This document shows, in pieces, positions 44,157 through 62,855 of a stretch of DNA of 64,000 bases. Origin of the DNA: Arthrobacter jinronghuae (GTDB lineage Bacteria; Actinomycetota; Actinomycetes; Actinomycetales; Micrococcaceae); NCBI RefSeq assembly GCF_025244825.1, contig NZ_CP104263.1, forward strand, positions 434,001-498,000, in the 5' to 3' direction. A program made the position numbers and the translations under genes. The notes beneath the pieces are model-generated. The model ran no database searches. It worked only from the letters and a program-made list of their open reading frames with translations, and was not told where the DNA came from. Position 1 is the stretch's first letter; each line of letters starts with the position of its first letter.

Positions 44157-47100
44157 GCCTGTTGACGCCGTCCCTGCCCGAAATCCTGACGTCCTGGCTC
44201 CCCGGACAACGCTGGTTCCCTGCAAAGGGCCGCGAAGTCCTGTTGGAAAGGGTCGGCGGGATCCGGCTCGAGGACCCCGCCGGCGAGGTCGGGCTGGAAG
44301 TCCACCTCATCGCCGTCGTCTCCGGGGACCGCCGCGACGTCATCAGCGTGCCGGTAAGCTACCGGACCGCACCGGCGCCCGAGCTGGAAGCCGCCCTGCT
44401 GGGCCGGGCGCACCAAGAAGACCTGGGGGAGCGGTGGCTTTACGATGCGACCGCCGACCCGGTCTTCGTCACCGCCTGGCTGGAACTGATGAGGTCTCAG
44501 GCTTCGTCCCTGGACGGCCACACACACGGCTTTGCCCTGGACGGATTCGCTGACTGGGCGCCGTTCCGGGAGCCGCTGCCCACCAAGGTCCTGTCAGGCG
44601 AACAGTCCAACACCTCCGTGATTGTGCGGGCCCCGGAAGCGCCGCTGATCGTGAAGTTCTACCGCGTGGTGGCTGCCGGCGAGAGTCCCGACGTCGAGGT
44701 CAGCGCACGGCTGACCGAAGTCGGGTCAGTGGACGTTCCGGCCACCTATGGCTGGGTGACCGGCTCTTGGACGGACCCGGCGGACGAGGCCGGAGAGAAA
44801 CTGCTGACCGGGCACCTGTCCGTACTGCGGGAATTCTTCCCCGGCAGCGAAGACGCCTGGCGGACCGCGTCCTCGGCCGCCCTTGCCGGCCGGGATTTCA
44901 CTGCAGAGTCCGAGGAACTGGGTGCGGCCACCGGCCGCATCCACCAGCAGCTGGCGGCTGCCTTTGGCAGCAGGCCTCCCAGCGCGGCGGAACGCGCCGA
45001 GTTCCTTGAGTCCCTCAGCTCCCGGATCCGGTGGGCGTGGGGGGAAGCACACGACGTCGTCGGGCCGTTCGATGAGGCAGTGGAGTACCTGCTGGGGCAG
45101 GTCAACCACCTGCAGACGCTGCCCAACCTGCAGCGCATCCACGCCGACTACCACCTCGGGCAGGTCCTGCGTGTTCCGGACCGGGGCTGGATCGTCCTCG
45201 ACTTCGAGGGCGAGCCGCTGCGGCCCGCGGCCGAACGGAGTGTCCCTGATGCGCCGCTGCGCGACGTCGTCGGCATGCTGCGCTCGATCGACTACGCCGC
45301 CGGCGTAGCGCTGATCGACGGGGCGGAAGGCGAAGCAGAGTCCGAAGAAGCCGTCCAGCAGCGAAGCGAATCGGCCCGCCGGTGGGCAGCTGCCGCGGCC
45401 GATGCTTTCCTGCGGGGGTATGAGAAGGAAACCGGCACCACCATCAACCGCAGTGACCCGCTGTTCCTGGCCCTGTGGCTGGACAAGGCGCTGTACGAAG
45501 TTGTCTACGAGATGAGAAACCGTCCGCGCTGGATCAGCGTTCCCGCTGCCGCCGCCCGGTCCATTCTCGTGAAGGCCGACGACGCAGCACGCAAGGAAGA
45601 GAGCACAGTGAATAAGCCACGCAAGTCGCGGTCCGCATCCGCCACCGCAGAGCCCCAGGTGCCCGACGTGCCCGTCTCCACCGATCCGATCCCCGTCACC
45701 GAGGACGTGCTGCAGGCCGTTTCCGAAGGCCGCTACTACCAGCCGCATGCAGTCCTTGGCGCGCATCTGGAGAACTCCGGAACCGTCGCCACCATTCGAA
45801 CCCTGCGCCCGCTGGCGCGCGAAGTCGTGGTCGTGACCCCTGAAAGCCGGGTGCCGCTGGAGCACGAGTACAACGGCATCTGGGTAGGAACCCTGCCGGC
45901 TCCGACGCCGGGCACCGTTCCGGATTACCGCGTGGAGGTGACGTACGACGGCGTTGAGCCCCAGCTGTTCGACGATCCGTACCGGTTCCTCCCGTCGTTG
46001 GGCGACATTGACCTGCACCTGATTGGTGAAGGCCGGCACGAAAACCTGTGGACAGTCCTCGGCGCCAATCTGCACCATTACGATTCCGTGCTGGGCGATA
46101 TTTCCGGCGTCAGCTTCGCAGTCTGGGCCCCCAATGCCCGCTCCGTGCGAGTTAAGGGCGATTTCAACGGCTGGGACGGCACCATCAACGCGATGCGTTC
46201 CCTCGGCAGCTCCGGTGTCTGGGAAATCTTCCTGCCCGGCGTCGAACCGGGCGCCCGCTACAAGTACGAAATCCTGGGCAGCGACGGCGTCTGGCGGGAA
46301 AAGGCCGACCCCATGGCAAAGGGCACCGAGGTGCCGCCGCTGACCGGTTCGCGCGTGGTCGAGTCCACCTATGAGTTCGGCGATGCCGAATGGATGGAGG
46401 CACGGGCCTCCCGGGATCCGCACAATTCGCCCATGAGCGTGTACGAGGTGCACCTGGGTTCCTGGCGCCTGGGACTGAACTACCGGGAAATGGCAGACCA
46501 GCTGGCCGAGTACGTGCAGTGGCAGGGCTTCACCCATGTGGAACTGATGCCCGTGGCCGAGCACCCGTTCGGTGGTTCCTGGGGTTACCAGGTGACCTCC
46601 TACTTTGCCCCTACCGCACGGTTCGGGCATCCGGACGAATTCCGCTACCTCGTGGACCGGCTGCACCAGGCCGGCATCGGCGTCATTCTGGACTGGGTTC
46701 CGGCCCACTTCCCCAAGGACCCCTGGGCGCTGGCAAAGTTCGACGGCCAGACGCTCTACGAGCACGGCGACCCGTTCCGCGGCGAGCAGCTGGACTGGGG
46801 AACGCTGGTCTTCGACTTCGGCCGCCGTGAAGTGCGGAACTTCCTCGTGGCCAACGCCATTTACTGGCTGGAAGAATTCCACGTCGACGGGCTCCGGGTG
46901 GATGCTGTGGCATCCATGCTGTACCTGGACTACTCGCGGCCGGAAGGCCAGTGGACGCCCAACGTCTACGGCGGCCGGGAGAACCTCGAGGCGATCTCCT
47001 TCCTCCAGGAAGTCAACGCGACTGCGTACAAGCGGGTGCCTGGCATCGTGATGATTGCCGAGGAATCCACCGCGTTCCCCGGCGTTACGCGTCCTACGAG

Positions 47101-47866
47101 CAGCGGCGGCCTCGGTTTCGGGCTCAAGTGGAACATGGGCTGGATGCACGACACCCTCCAGTACATGTCCGAAGACCCGATCAACCGCGTCTACCACCAC
47201 GCCCAGTTGACCTTCTCCCTGGTCTACGCGTACACGGAGAACTTCCTGCTGCCGATCAGCCATGACGAAGTAGTGCATGGCAAGGGCTCCCTGCTGCGCA
47301 AGATGCCCGGTGACCGGTGGCAGCAGCTGGCCAACCTGCGTGCCTACCTCGCCTTCCAGTGGGCTCATCCGGGCAAGCAGCTCATCTTCATGGGCACCGA
47401 GTTCGGCCAGGAAGCGGAATGGTCGGAGCAGTACGGGCTGGACTGGTTCCTGACTGACACCCCGCAGCATAAGGGTGTCCAGCTGATGGTGAAGCAGCTC
47501 AACGAGATCTACCGCAACACCCCCGCGCTGTCCGCCCGGGACAACGAGCCCGCAGGCTTCCAGTGGATCAACGAGAACGACGGCGCCCGCAATGTCCTTT
47601 CGTTCATCCGCTGGGACCATCAGGGAAATCCGGTGGTCTGCGTGGCCAACTTTGCCGGCGCCCCGCACCAGGACTTCCGGCTGGGAATGCCGTGGGCCGG
47701 GGAATGGGTGGAAGCACTCAATACCGACGCCGCTGAATTCGGCGGTTCCGGCGTAGGGAACATGGGTGTAGTGCACGCGGTTGAAGGTGCCTGCAATGGC
47801 CAGCCGGCATCCGCCACGCTGACCGTTCCTCCGCTTGGTGTGCTGTACCTGGTCCCCAAGCCATAA
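44153..47866 (+). CDS. Maltokinase-GlgB fusion (maltose-1-phosphate synthesis plus glycogen branching)
   Basis: A single 1237-codon frame. Residues 1 to about 480 match maltokinase (Mak/Pep2): [26 protein letters not shown], the kinase catalytic loop [11 protein letters not shown] and metal-binding DFEGEPLRP. Residues about 505-1237 are a full GlgB: two N-terminal beta domains, then GH13 with [15 protein letters not shown], catalytic Asp in [16 protein letters not shown], Glu in IVMIAEEST, and [14 protein letters not shown] basic linker (about 486-505) joins them. No stop or frameshift separates the parts. An internal GTG 45608 with a good ribosome site may also give GlgB alone (752 residues). 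In many Actinobacteria the two enzymes are separate. Confidence 0.93.
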   Translation: MSLLTPSLPEILTSWLPGQRWFPAKGREVLLERVGGIRLEDPAGEVGLEVHLIAVVSGDRRDVISVPVSYRTAPAPELEAALLGRAHQEDLGERWLYDATADPVFVTAWLELMRSQASSLDGHTHGFALDGFADWAPFREPLPTKVLSGEQSNTSVIVRAPEAPLIVKFYRVVAAGESPDVEVSARLTEVGSVDVPATYGWVTGSWTDPADEAGEKLLTGHLSVLREFFPGSEDAWRTASSAALAGRDFTAESEELGAATGRIHQQLAAAFGSRPPSAAERAEFLESLSSRIRWAWGEAHDVVGPFDEAVEYLLGQVNHLQTLPNLQRIHADYHLGQVLRVPDRGWIVLDFEGEPLRPAAERSVPDAPLRDVVGMLRSIDYAAGVALIDGAEGEAESEEAVQQRSESARRWAAAAADAFLRGYEKETGTTINRSDPLFLALWLDKALYEVVYEMRNRPRWISVPAAAARSILVKADDAARKEESTVNKPRKSRSASATAEPQVPDVPVSTDPIPVTEDVLQAVSEGRYYQPHAVLGAHLENSGTVATIRTLRPLAREVVVVTPESRVPLEHEYNGIWVGTLPAPTPGTVPDYRVEVTYDGVEPQLFDDPYRFLPSLGDIDLHLIGEGRHENLWTVLGANLHHYDSVLGDISGVSFAVWAPNARSVRVKGDFNGWDGTINAMRSLGSSGVWEIFLPGVEPGARYKYEILGSDGVWREKADPMAKGTEVPPLTGSRVVESTYEFGDAEWMEARASRDPHNSPMSVYEVHLGSWRLGLNYREMADQLAEYVQWQGFTHVELMPVAEHPFGGSWGYQVTSYFAPTARFGHPDEFRYLVDRLHQAGIGVILDWVPAHFPKDPWALAKFDGQTLYEHGDPFRGEQLDWGTLVFDFGRREVRNFLVANAIYWLEEFHVDGLRVDAVASMLYLDYSRPEGQWTPNVYGGRENLEAISFLQEVNATAYKRVPGIVMIAEESTAFPGVTRPTSSGGLGFGLKWNMGWMHDTLQYMSEDPINRVYHHAQLTFSLVYAYTENFLLPISHDEVVHGKGSLLRKMPGDRWQQLANLRAYLAFQWAHPGKQLIFMGTEFGQEAEWSEQYGLDWFLTDTPQHKGVQLMVKQLNEIYRNTPALSARDNEPAGFQWINENDGARNVLSFIRWDHQGNPVVCVANFAGAPHQDFRLGMPWAGEWVEALNTDAAEFGGSGVGNMGVVHAVEGACNGQPASATLTVPPLGVLYLVPKP
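45594..45610 (+). promoter_or_regulatory. Internal ribosome site and GTG start for a separate GlgB
   Basis: AAGGAAGAG at about 45594-45602 lies 5 bases before GTG 45608. The following MNKPRKSRS would suit an N-terminus and falls at the domain boundary. Confidence 0.5.
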
Positions 47867-47877
47867 GTGCAGTTGGC

Positions 47878-47906
47878 GGCCCGGACTCCCGCGGGGAGTC
47901 CGGGCC
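47878..47906 (+). terminator. Terminator after mak-glgB
   Basis: GGCCCGGACTCCC (47878-47890) pairs with GGGAGTCCGGGCC (47894-47906); 3-base loop; no U-run. Confidence 0.75.
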
Positions 47907-48079
47907 TGCACCGGGTACGCAGCCCCGCATAAACCGTGCTAGAGTTAATACCCGCGCTGATCGAGGGAAACGCAATCCTGGACACTGAACCAGGAGAACG
48001 GATCCAACGGGTTTCAACCTTCAGTCGTGAGTCCGGGAACTAGCTTCCCGCCGGTTCGCCGGAAGGATCCACGGCCGGT

Positions 48080-48109
48080 TTGACACCCACCGGACAGTGT
48101 GGCTAAGAT
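48080..48109 (+). promoter_or_regulatory. Promoter of rrn operon 1
   Basis: TTGACA (48080-48085), 18 bases, TAAGAT (48104-48109). A perfect -35 box. It lies outside the duplicated unit, so it is specific to operon 1. Confidence 0.75.
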
Positions 48110-48182
48110 AGAAAAGTTGCTCCGGAGCGACGCAGAGCTTAGATCCCCTTGAGGATCGCCTGCCGGTGCCGGAAGCAGTCTG

Positions 48183-48210
48183 TTGTTTGAGAACTCAATA
48201 GTGTGCCAAG
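48183..48210 (+). promoter_or_regulatory. rrn leader motif (BoxA-like) and 16S processing-stem arm, operon 1
   Basis: TTGTTTGAGAACTC resembles the antitermination-linked leader motif of actinobacterial rrn operons. CAATAGTGTGCCAAG (48196-48210) pairs with TTTGGCACACTGTTG in the 16S-23S spacer at about 50098-50112, allowing G-U, which would form the 16S processing stem. Confidence 0.65.
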
Positions 48211-48247
48211 TTTATTGATACCAATTTATTTTGATTGGTTGAACAGG

Positions 48248-48285
48248 CCGTTCCGCCCACCCCGTGGGTAAGGGACGGTTTTTTT
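48248..48285 (+). terminator. Terminator-like hairpin inside rrn leader 1
   Basis: CCGTTCC and CCAC pair with GTGG and GGGACGG (48248-48278), followed directly by seven Ts (48279-48285). It lies between promoter and 16S, so read-through must be ensured. Confidence 0.55.
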
Positions 48286-48355
48286 AGCCGGTTTCGAATT
48301 TAGTGCAGTGCCTGCAGCCAATTTTCCTTGGCTTCGGTGCTGTGTCTGTAACACA

Positions 48356-53560
<5,205 letters not shown>

Positions 53561-53819
53561 ACCAGCACCTGGACGGACACGACTTCAAACGGTCCGTCAA
53601 AGTATAGAGGGTGTTGTAGATCATGCTGCTTGCGTCCACTATGTGGTTCCCGGACAACAACCGTTGGTTGCTGTGCCTGGAACACCGAACCATTGCCCCT
53701 TGTCCAGGGGCGGGTTCACATTTTTACCGCACTGCCCGGCACCCCTCATTGGGTGGTTCCGGGGGAGTGTTGTAACCATTGTTTTCCCCTCCCGCCTTTG
53801 GTGGGTGCGGGTAGAAGGG

Positions 53820-53937
53820 TTACGGCGGTCATAGCGTGGGGGAAACGCCCGGTCCCATTCCGAACCCGGAAGCTAAGACCCACAGCGCCGATGGTACTGC
53901 ATCCGGGAGGATGTGGGAGAGTAGGTCACCGCCGGAC
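53820..53937 (+). rRNA. 5S ribosomal RNA, operon 1
   Basis: TTACGGCGGTCATAGC at the 5' end and CACCGCCGGACA at the 3' end pair as helix I. CCCATTCCGAACCCGGAAG is the conserved loop. Ends uncertain by 1-3 bases. Confidence 0.95.
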
Positions 53938-53953
53938 AATATTTGAAGAGGTT

Positions 53954-53981
53954 GAGCCCGTACCAGTGTTGGTACGGGCTC
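53954..53981 (+). terminator. Terminator of rrn operon 1
   Basis: GAGCCCGTACCA (53954-53965) pairs with TGGTACGGGCTC (53970-53981), followed by TCCTTGTTT. Confidence 0.9.
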
Positions 53982-53992
53982 TCCTTGTTTAA

Positions 53993-54322
53993 CCCCCCGG
54001 TTGCGTCCGGGGAGGTCGAACGCGGCGGGGCCGGCGTCGACGAGCTGCGTGGCCTGAGCCCGCAGAATCACCTCGAACTGCGCCGCCGCGGGGCTTGTCT
54101 GTGAGTGAGCCGTACCGCAGTGCGTCGCCCCCGCCACGTTGCCGGTATCGCTGCAACAGCCCCTTTTCGGCTTTATGCATCACCTGAATACCGTCCCACC
54201 CTTACAAATTGCGGCCTTCGGGATATACCGTCGCGACTTCGGGGCCGAACGTCTGCAGCTGTCAACCTGGTGGGTAGTGCGGCGGCCCCTCTCGGTAAGT
54301 CCAGGAGAGAAGGCGGGACCTT
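53993..54322 (+). other. Interval between rrn operon 1 and the surface-protein gene
   Basis: 330 bases, GC-rich in the first half. No convincing gene is seen; a short minus-strand frame runs back into the 5S and is a shadow. The second half has the candidate promoter (54202-54229) and the Shine-Dalgarno region of the next gene. Confidence 0.55.
54202..54229 (+). promoter_or_regulatory. Candidate promoter of the surface-protein gene
   Basis: TTACAA (54202-54207), 16 bases, TATACC (54224-54229). Confidence 0.35.
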
Positions 54323-56098
54323 ATGAGTCTGAGCGCAGCACTCGCACAGTATGGGGGGCGTCGGGGGAGGCTAAGAAGCCAACGTAGGTATTTGAGGAAT
54401 GTGTTTGGCCTGGTTGGCGCATTGCTGGCCGCGTTGGTAGTGACGGCGTTGCCGGCGCAGGCCGTATTCTCCGGCCCAGAGCCGGGAGACACAGTTCCCG
54501 CGGCCGAGGTCGAAATCACCATGACCGGCACCGGGGTGGGGACCGCTGCAACGGGAGGGATACCACCCGCAGGGGAGACGTTTGATATCAGCGCCTACCC
54601 CCCGGACGTGCCGCCAACTTACGAAGAAGATAATCCGTCCTTTGCCGGCACCATCCTCACCGCAGACGAGGAGGGGAACACGCAGGAAATGTACTGCATC
54701 GACATCCGTACCTCCACCTACTCCGGGTTGGGATACGAGAGCGGTACATGGAGCGAAGCCAACGTCCCCAATGTCGGTTACGTGAACCGGGTCCTGAACA
54801 GCTACTACCCGGACCAGCCCGGCCTTCCTGCAGAAGCCGCGGATGACGCCACCCGTGCCGCAGCGGTCCAGGCAGCAATCTGGTTCTTCAGCGACGGCTT
54901 TGTCCTGCAGGACACAGATCCCCTCCGCGCGCTGACTCAGGGGATCATCGATGCTGTTCTTGCCGCCGGGCCACTCACTGAACCGCCCCCGCCGGACGTC
55001 AGCATTGATCCACCGGTAGCCGCCGGGCCCGTGGACGGCGTGACCGGTCCCTTTACCGTCACCGCTGGAGGCGGGGCGGGCCTGACAGTGGAGGCACCTG
55101 CTGGTTTTGCCCTGTTTACGGACCCCGCAGGGACCGTTCCGCTCGTGAACCCGGTTCCATCCGGTACCCAGGTCTGGGTGCGCAGTACGGCGCAGACACC
55201 TGATCCGGCTGTCATCACGGCCAGCGCCGTAGTACCCGTAGAGACAGGCATCGTCTACCTCTACGCAGGAAACAACCCCGACGTGACGGTGGCGCAAAAG
55301 CTGATCCTGGCCGCAAACGCCGAGATCGAATCCAACGCCCAGGCAACCGCGGAGTTCTTCGTCGCGGGAGACCTGACGGTGAATAAAACCTTTGCCGGAG
55401 AGGCAGTCGGCAGTCAGGGCGCTATCATCCTTACAGTGGACTGCGGTCCTGTAGGGACTTTCGTCTTCGAAATCCCGGCCGGGGCAACAACGCCGGTCAC
55501 CGAAACGGTTACCGACCTTCCGGTTGGAACGGTCTGTCTGGTGACGGAAGAGGTTACCGGTTCCACCACGGCGGTGACGGTTACGCCTACGTTCTCAGAT
55601 CCGGTGACGATCACCGAGGGGGAGAATGTCCTCGCCGTGACCAACACGATGGAATTCAACCCCGGGAGCCTGGTTGTGGCGAAAACCATCAGCGGCTCCG
55701 GAGCCGGCCTGCAGGAAGAAGTCGTGCTTCACATCCAGTGCGGTGACGGACTGATCGACGAGATCTTCGTTATCCCCGAGGGGACTTCGGCGGATACCTT
55801 TACCCAGCGCTACGACGGCATCCCGGCGGGAACGGTGTGCCGGGTTACGGAGCCGGCATCCGGCGCCAACGAGGATGTCACCGTGGAATCGTCTGGTGCG
55901 GCGGAGGCAACCATCCTGCCCGGACAGTCCCAAACCGTCGGGGTGGTCAATGAGTACGCACCGGTGCCGGTTACCGAACGACTCCCGCGCACCGGAGCCG
56001 ACGGCGCCGCCGCTATGGCGGCAACGGCCGGAACCGCCATGCTCACCGGATTCCTATTGATCCTAGGGTCCTGGTCCTACCGGCGGCCCCGCAGCTGA
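54323..56098 (+). CDS. Thioester-domain surface protein with LPXTG anchor
   Basis: A 591-residue cell-wall protein. It has a basic N-terminus and signal peptide (to about residue 49, ALPAQA), then a thioester domain. Cys125 in YCIDIRT and Gln183 in VQAAIWFF are placed as in Cys-Gln thioester adhesins, which can bond covalently to host or surface amines. Residues 200-340 form a beta-rich region. Two similar Cys-containing repeats (about 352-435 and 450-535; LTVNKTFAG and LVVAKTISG starts) look like DUF5979-type stalk domains. The end is a sorting signal: LPRTG (554-558), a membrane helix and RRPRS. ATG 54323 has AGGAGAGAAGG upstream. It sits alone between two rrn operons. Confidence 0.88.
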   Translation: MSLSAALAQYGGRRGRLRSQRRYLRNVFGLVGALLAALVVTALPAQAVFSGPEPGDTVPAAEVEITMTGTGVGTAATGGIPPAGETFDISAYPPDVPPTYEEDNPSFAGTILTADEEGNTQEMYCIDIRTSTYSGLGYESGTWSEANVPNVGYVNRVLNSYYPDQPGLPAEAADDATRAAAVQAAIWFFSDGFVLQDTDPLRALTQGIIDAVLAAGPLTEPPPPDVSIDPPVAAGPVDGVTGPFTVTAGGGAGLTVEAPAGFALFTDPAGTVPLVNPVPSGTQVWVRSTAQTPDPAVITASAVVPVETGIVYLYAGNNPDVTVAQKLILAANAEIESNAQATAEFFVAGDLTVNKTFAGEAVGSQGAIILTVDCGPVGTFVFEIPAGATTPVTETVTDLPVGTVCLVTEEVTGSTTAVTVTPTFSDPVTITEGENVLAVTNTMEFNPGSLVVAKTISGSGAGLQEEVVLHIQCGDGLIDEIFVIPEGTSADTFTQRYDGIPAGTVCRVTEPASGANEDVTVESSGAAEATILPGQSQTVGVVNEYAPVPVTERLPRTGADGAAAMAATAGTAMLTGFLLILGSWSYRRPRS

Positions 56099-56118
56099 GC
56101 GGACAGAAGCACGTATGA

Positions 56119-56159
56119 GCGGTTGGAACCGGTGCCCGTATGGGGCCGGTTCCAACCGC
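56119..56159 (+). terminator. Terminator after the surface-protein gene
   Basis: GCGGTTGGAACCGG (56119-56132) pairs perfectly with CCGGTTCCAACCGC (56146-56159); no U-run. Confidence 0.7.
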
Positions 56160-56169
56160 CGGGGCCGAT

Positions 56170-56198
56170 TTGCGGCGGAGGCCAATTCTGTGTAAAGT
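56170..56198 (+). promoter_or_regulatory. Candidate promoter P1 of rrn operon 2
   Basis: TTGCGG (56170-56175), 17 bases, TAAAGT (56193-56198). Confidence 0.5.
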
Positions 56199-56381
56199 TT
56201 TCTAAGTCGCCGCGGCCGGGACGCTGGAAAAGCGCCCGAGCATGGCGGCCAAACCCCAACAAAAAACAGAGTCCAACCAGTGCGCGCCCTTTGCAGGGCC
56301 GGTGGGAAAGACTCCGATGGATGCTGGGTCCGGAACGGCGGAAAACGCTTTTCACGGGGTCCCGACAAGGGAAACCGCGAA

Positions 56382-56410
56382 TTGCAAATAACGCCGGAAT
56401 GGAATAAGAT
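56382..56410 (+). promoter_or_regulatory. Candidate promoter P2 of rrn operon 2
   Basis: TTGCAA (56382-56387), 17 bases, TAAGAT (56405-56410). The -10 box is the same as in operon 1. Confidence 0.6.
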
Positions 56411-56541
56411 ATAAAACATTGCAGCGAAGAAGAAAAGGAAAACATTGTTTTCCCGAGTATTTTCGGATTGCGTCTGTTGTTTGAGAACTCAATAGTGTGC
56501 CAAGTTTATTGATACCAATTTATTTTGATTGGTTGAACAGG

Positions 56542-56579
56542 CCGTTCCGCCCACCCCGTGGGTAAGGGACGGTTTTTTT
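56542..56579 (+). terminator. Terminator-like hairpin inside rrn leader 2
   Basis: Same sequence as 48248-48285, including the run of seven Ts (56573-56579). Confidence 0.55.
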
Positions 56580-56649
56580 AGCCGGTTTCGAATTTAGTGC
56601 AGTGCCTGCAGCCAATTTTCCTTGGCTTCGGTGCTGTGTCTGTAACACA

Positions 56650-61854
<5,205 letters not shown>

Positions 61855-62115
61855 ACCAGCACCTGGACGGACACGACTTCAAACGGTCCGTCAAAGTATA
61901 GAGGGTGTTGTAGATCATGCTGCTTGCGTCCACTATGTGGTTCCCGGACAACAACCGTTGGTTGCTGTGCCTGGAACACCGAACCATTGCCCCTTGTCCA
62001 GGGGCGGGTTCACATTTTTACCGCACTGCCCGGTACCCCTTTTTTTGGGTGGTTCCGGGGGAGTGTTGTAACCATTGTTTTCCCCTCCCGCCTTTGGTGG
62101 GTGCGGGTAGAAGGG

Positions 62116-62233
62116 TTACGGCGGTCATAGCGTGGGGGAAACGCCCGGTCCCATTCCGAACCCGGAAGCTAAGACCCACAGCGCCGATGGTACTGCATCC
62201 GGGAGGATGTGGGAGAGTAGGTCACCGCCGGAC
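62116..62233 (+). rRNA. 5S ribosomal RNA, operon 2
   Basis: Copy of 53820-53937, shifted by 8296 because the 23S-5S spacer is 2 bases longer (CCCCTTTTTTTGGG for CCCCTCATTGGG). Ends uncertain by 1-3 bases. Confidence 0.95.
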
Positions 62234-62249
62234 AATATTTGAAGAGGTT

Positions 62250-62277
62250 GAGCCCGTACCAGTGTTGGTACGGGCTC
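62250..62277 (+). terminator. Terminator of rrn operon 2
   Basis: Same 12-bp stem and GTGT loop as 53954-53981, followed by TCCTTGTTT. Confidence 0.9.
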
Positions 62278-62341
62278 TCCTTGTTTAAGCGCCGCCGTAC
62301 GTTGTGGCTGCCGGCCGCTCAGCAGCAGGCCGGGCCCCCGG

Positions 62342-62347
62342 TAGGCT
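62342..62347 (+). promoter_or_regulatory. -10 element (TAGGCT) of the SRPBCC-like gene
   Basis: TAGGCT ends 7 bases before ATG 62355 and favours it over an in-frame ATG at 62304. Confidence 0.5.
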
Positions 62348-62354
62348 GGAAAGC

Positions 62355-62846
62355 ATGAGCCCATCCCTGTTTTCCCACGCCCCCGACCCGGATCCGAAGG
62401 ACGCGGAGCAAGGCACGTCCGTTCCGGACGTAGTGGCGGTGCGGCAGATCCCCCGAGACGCAGAAGAAGCGTTCAACGGCTTCACCGATTACCTGCACCT
62501 ATGGTGGCCGGAGGACCTTACGGACTTCGGTGAAGGTACACACGCTGAGTTTGAGGGCGGCGTCCTCACCGAGACAGGACCCGACGGTGAAACCGCGGTC
62601 TGGGCCACAGTACGCACCCGGGAACCGGACACGTTGCTGGAACTGGACTGGGTGGCTGGCCGGAATCCGCGGATCCCTACGGATATACGCGTCGACTTTT
62701 CCCCGGCTGATGACGGTTCCACGCTGGTGACACTCCGTCACTCAGGCCTTAACCGGCTACCCGACGCGGCTCAGGAATATGAGCGGCTGCAAAGGGAATG
62801 GCCCCAGATCCTGGACCGCTACGCTCGCTTTATGGGGGCGCGGTAG
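62355..62846 (+). CDS. SRPBCC (AHSA1-like) domain protein
   Basis: The 163-residue product has a short Asp/Pro-rich N-terminus and then a START/Bet v1-like fold typical of AHSA1 homologues: IPRDAEEAFNGFTDYLHLWW at the first strand and helix, VLTETGPDGETAVWATVR, LELDWVAGRNP, STLVTLRHSGL, and a C-terminal helix EWPQILDRYARFMGAR. Such proteins bind small hydrophobic ligands; no specific function can be given. The start ATG 62355 is chosen by the -10 element. Its stop overlaps the -10 of the next gene. Confidence 0.8.
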   Translation: MSPSLFSHAPDPDPKDAEQGTSVPDVVAVRQIPRDAEEAFNGFTDYLHLWWPEDLTDFGEGTHAEFEGGVLTETGPDGETAVWATVRTREPDTLLELDWVAGRNPRIPTDIRVDFSPADDGSTLVTLRHSGLNRLPDAAQEYERLQREWPQILDRYARFMGAR

Positions 62847-62849
62847 TCT
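62844..62849 (+). promoter_or_regulatory. -10 element (TAGTCT) of the FAD oxidase gene
   Basis: TAGTCT ends 6 bases before ATG 62856; its first three bases are the stop codon of the upstream gene. Confidence 0.45.
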
Positions 62850-62855
62850 GCTGGC

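Larger units (their letters stand above)
47907..48355 (+). other. Upstream region and leader of rrn operon 1
   Basis: About 450 bases without a gene: promoter at 48080-48109, then the transcribed leader with a TGTTTGAGAACT motif, one arm of the 16S processing stem, and a terminator-like hairpin. From 48178 on it is repeated before operon 2. Confidence 0.8.
56160..56649 (+). other. Upstream region and leader of rrn operon 2
   Basis: About 490 bases without a gene: two candidate promoters, then from 56472 the same leader as operon 1. Open frames on the minus strand here lack any family features. Confidence 0.75.

Noticed and set aside
44726..47911. A 1061-codon open frame on the minus strand opposite mak-glgB
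   Set aside because: It is the shadow of a GC-rich coding region; its translation has no domain, and the + strand frame has all catalytic motifs.
53829..54137. Minus-strand frame after 5S rRNA as a possible gene remnant
   Set aside because: It runs back into the 5S and has no ribosome site; nothing identifiable in the translation.
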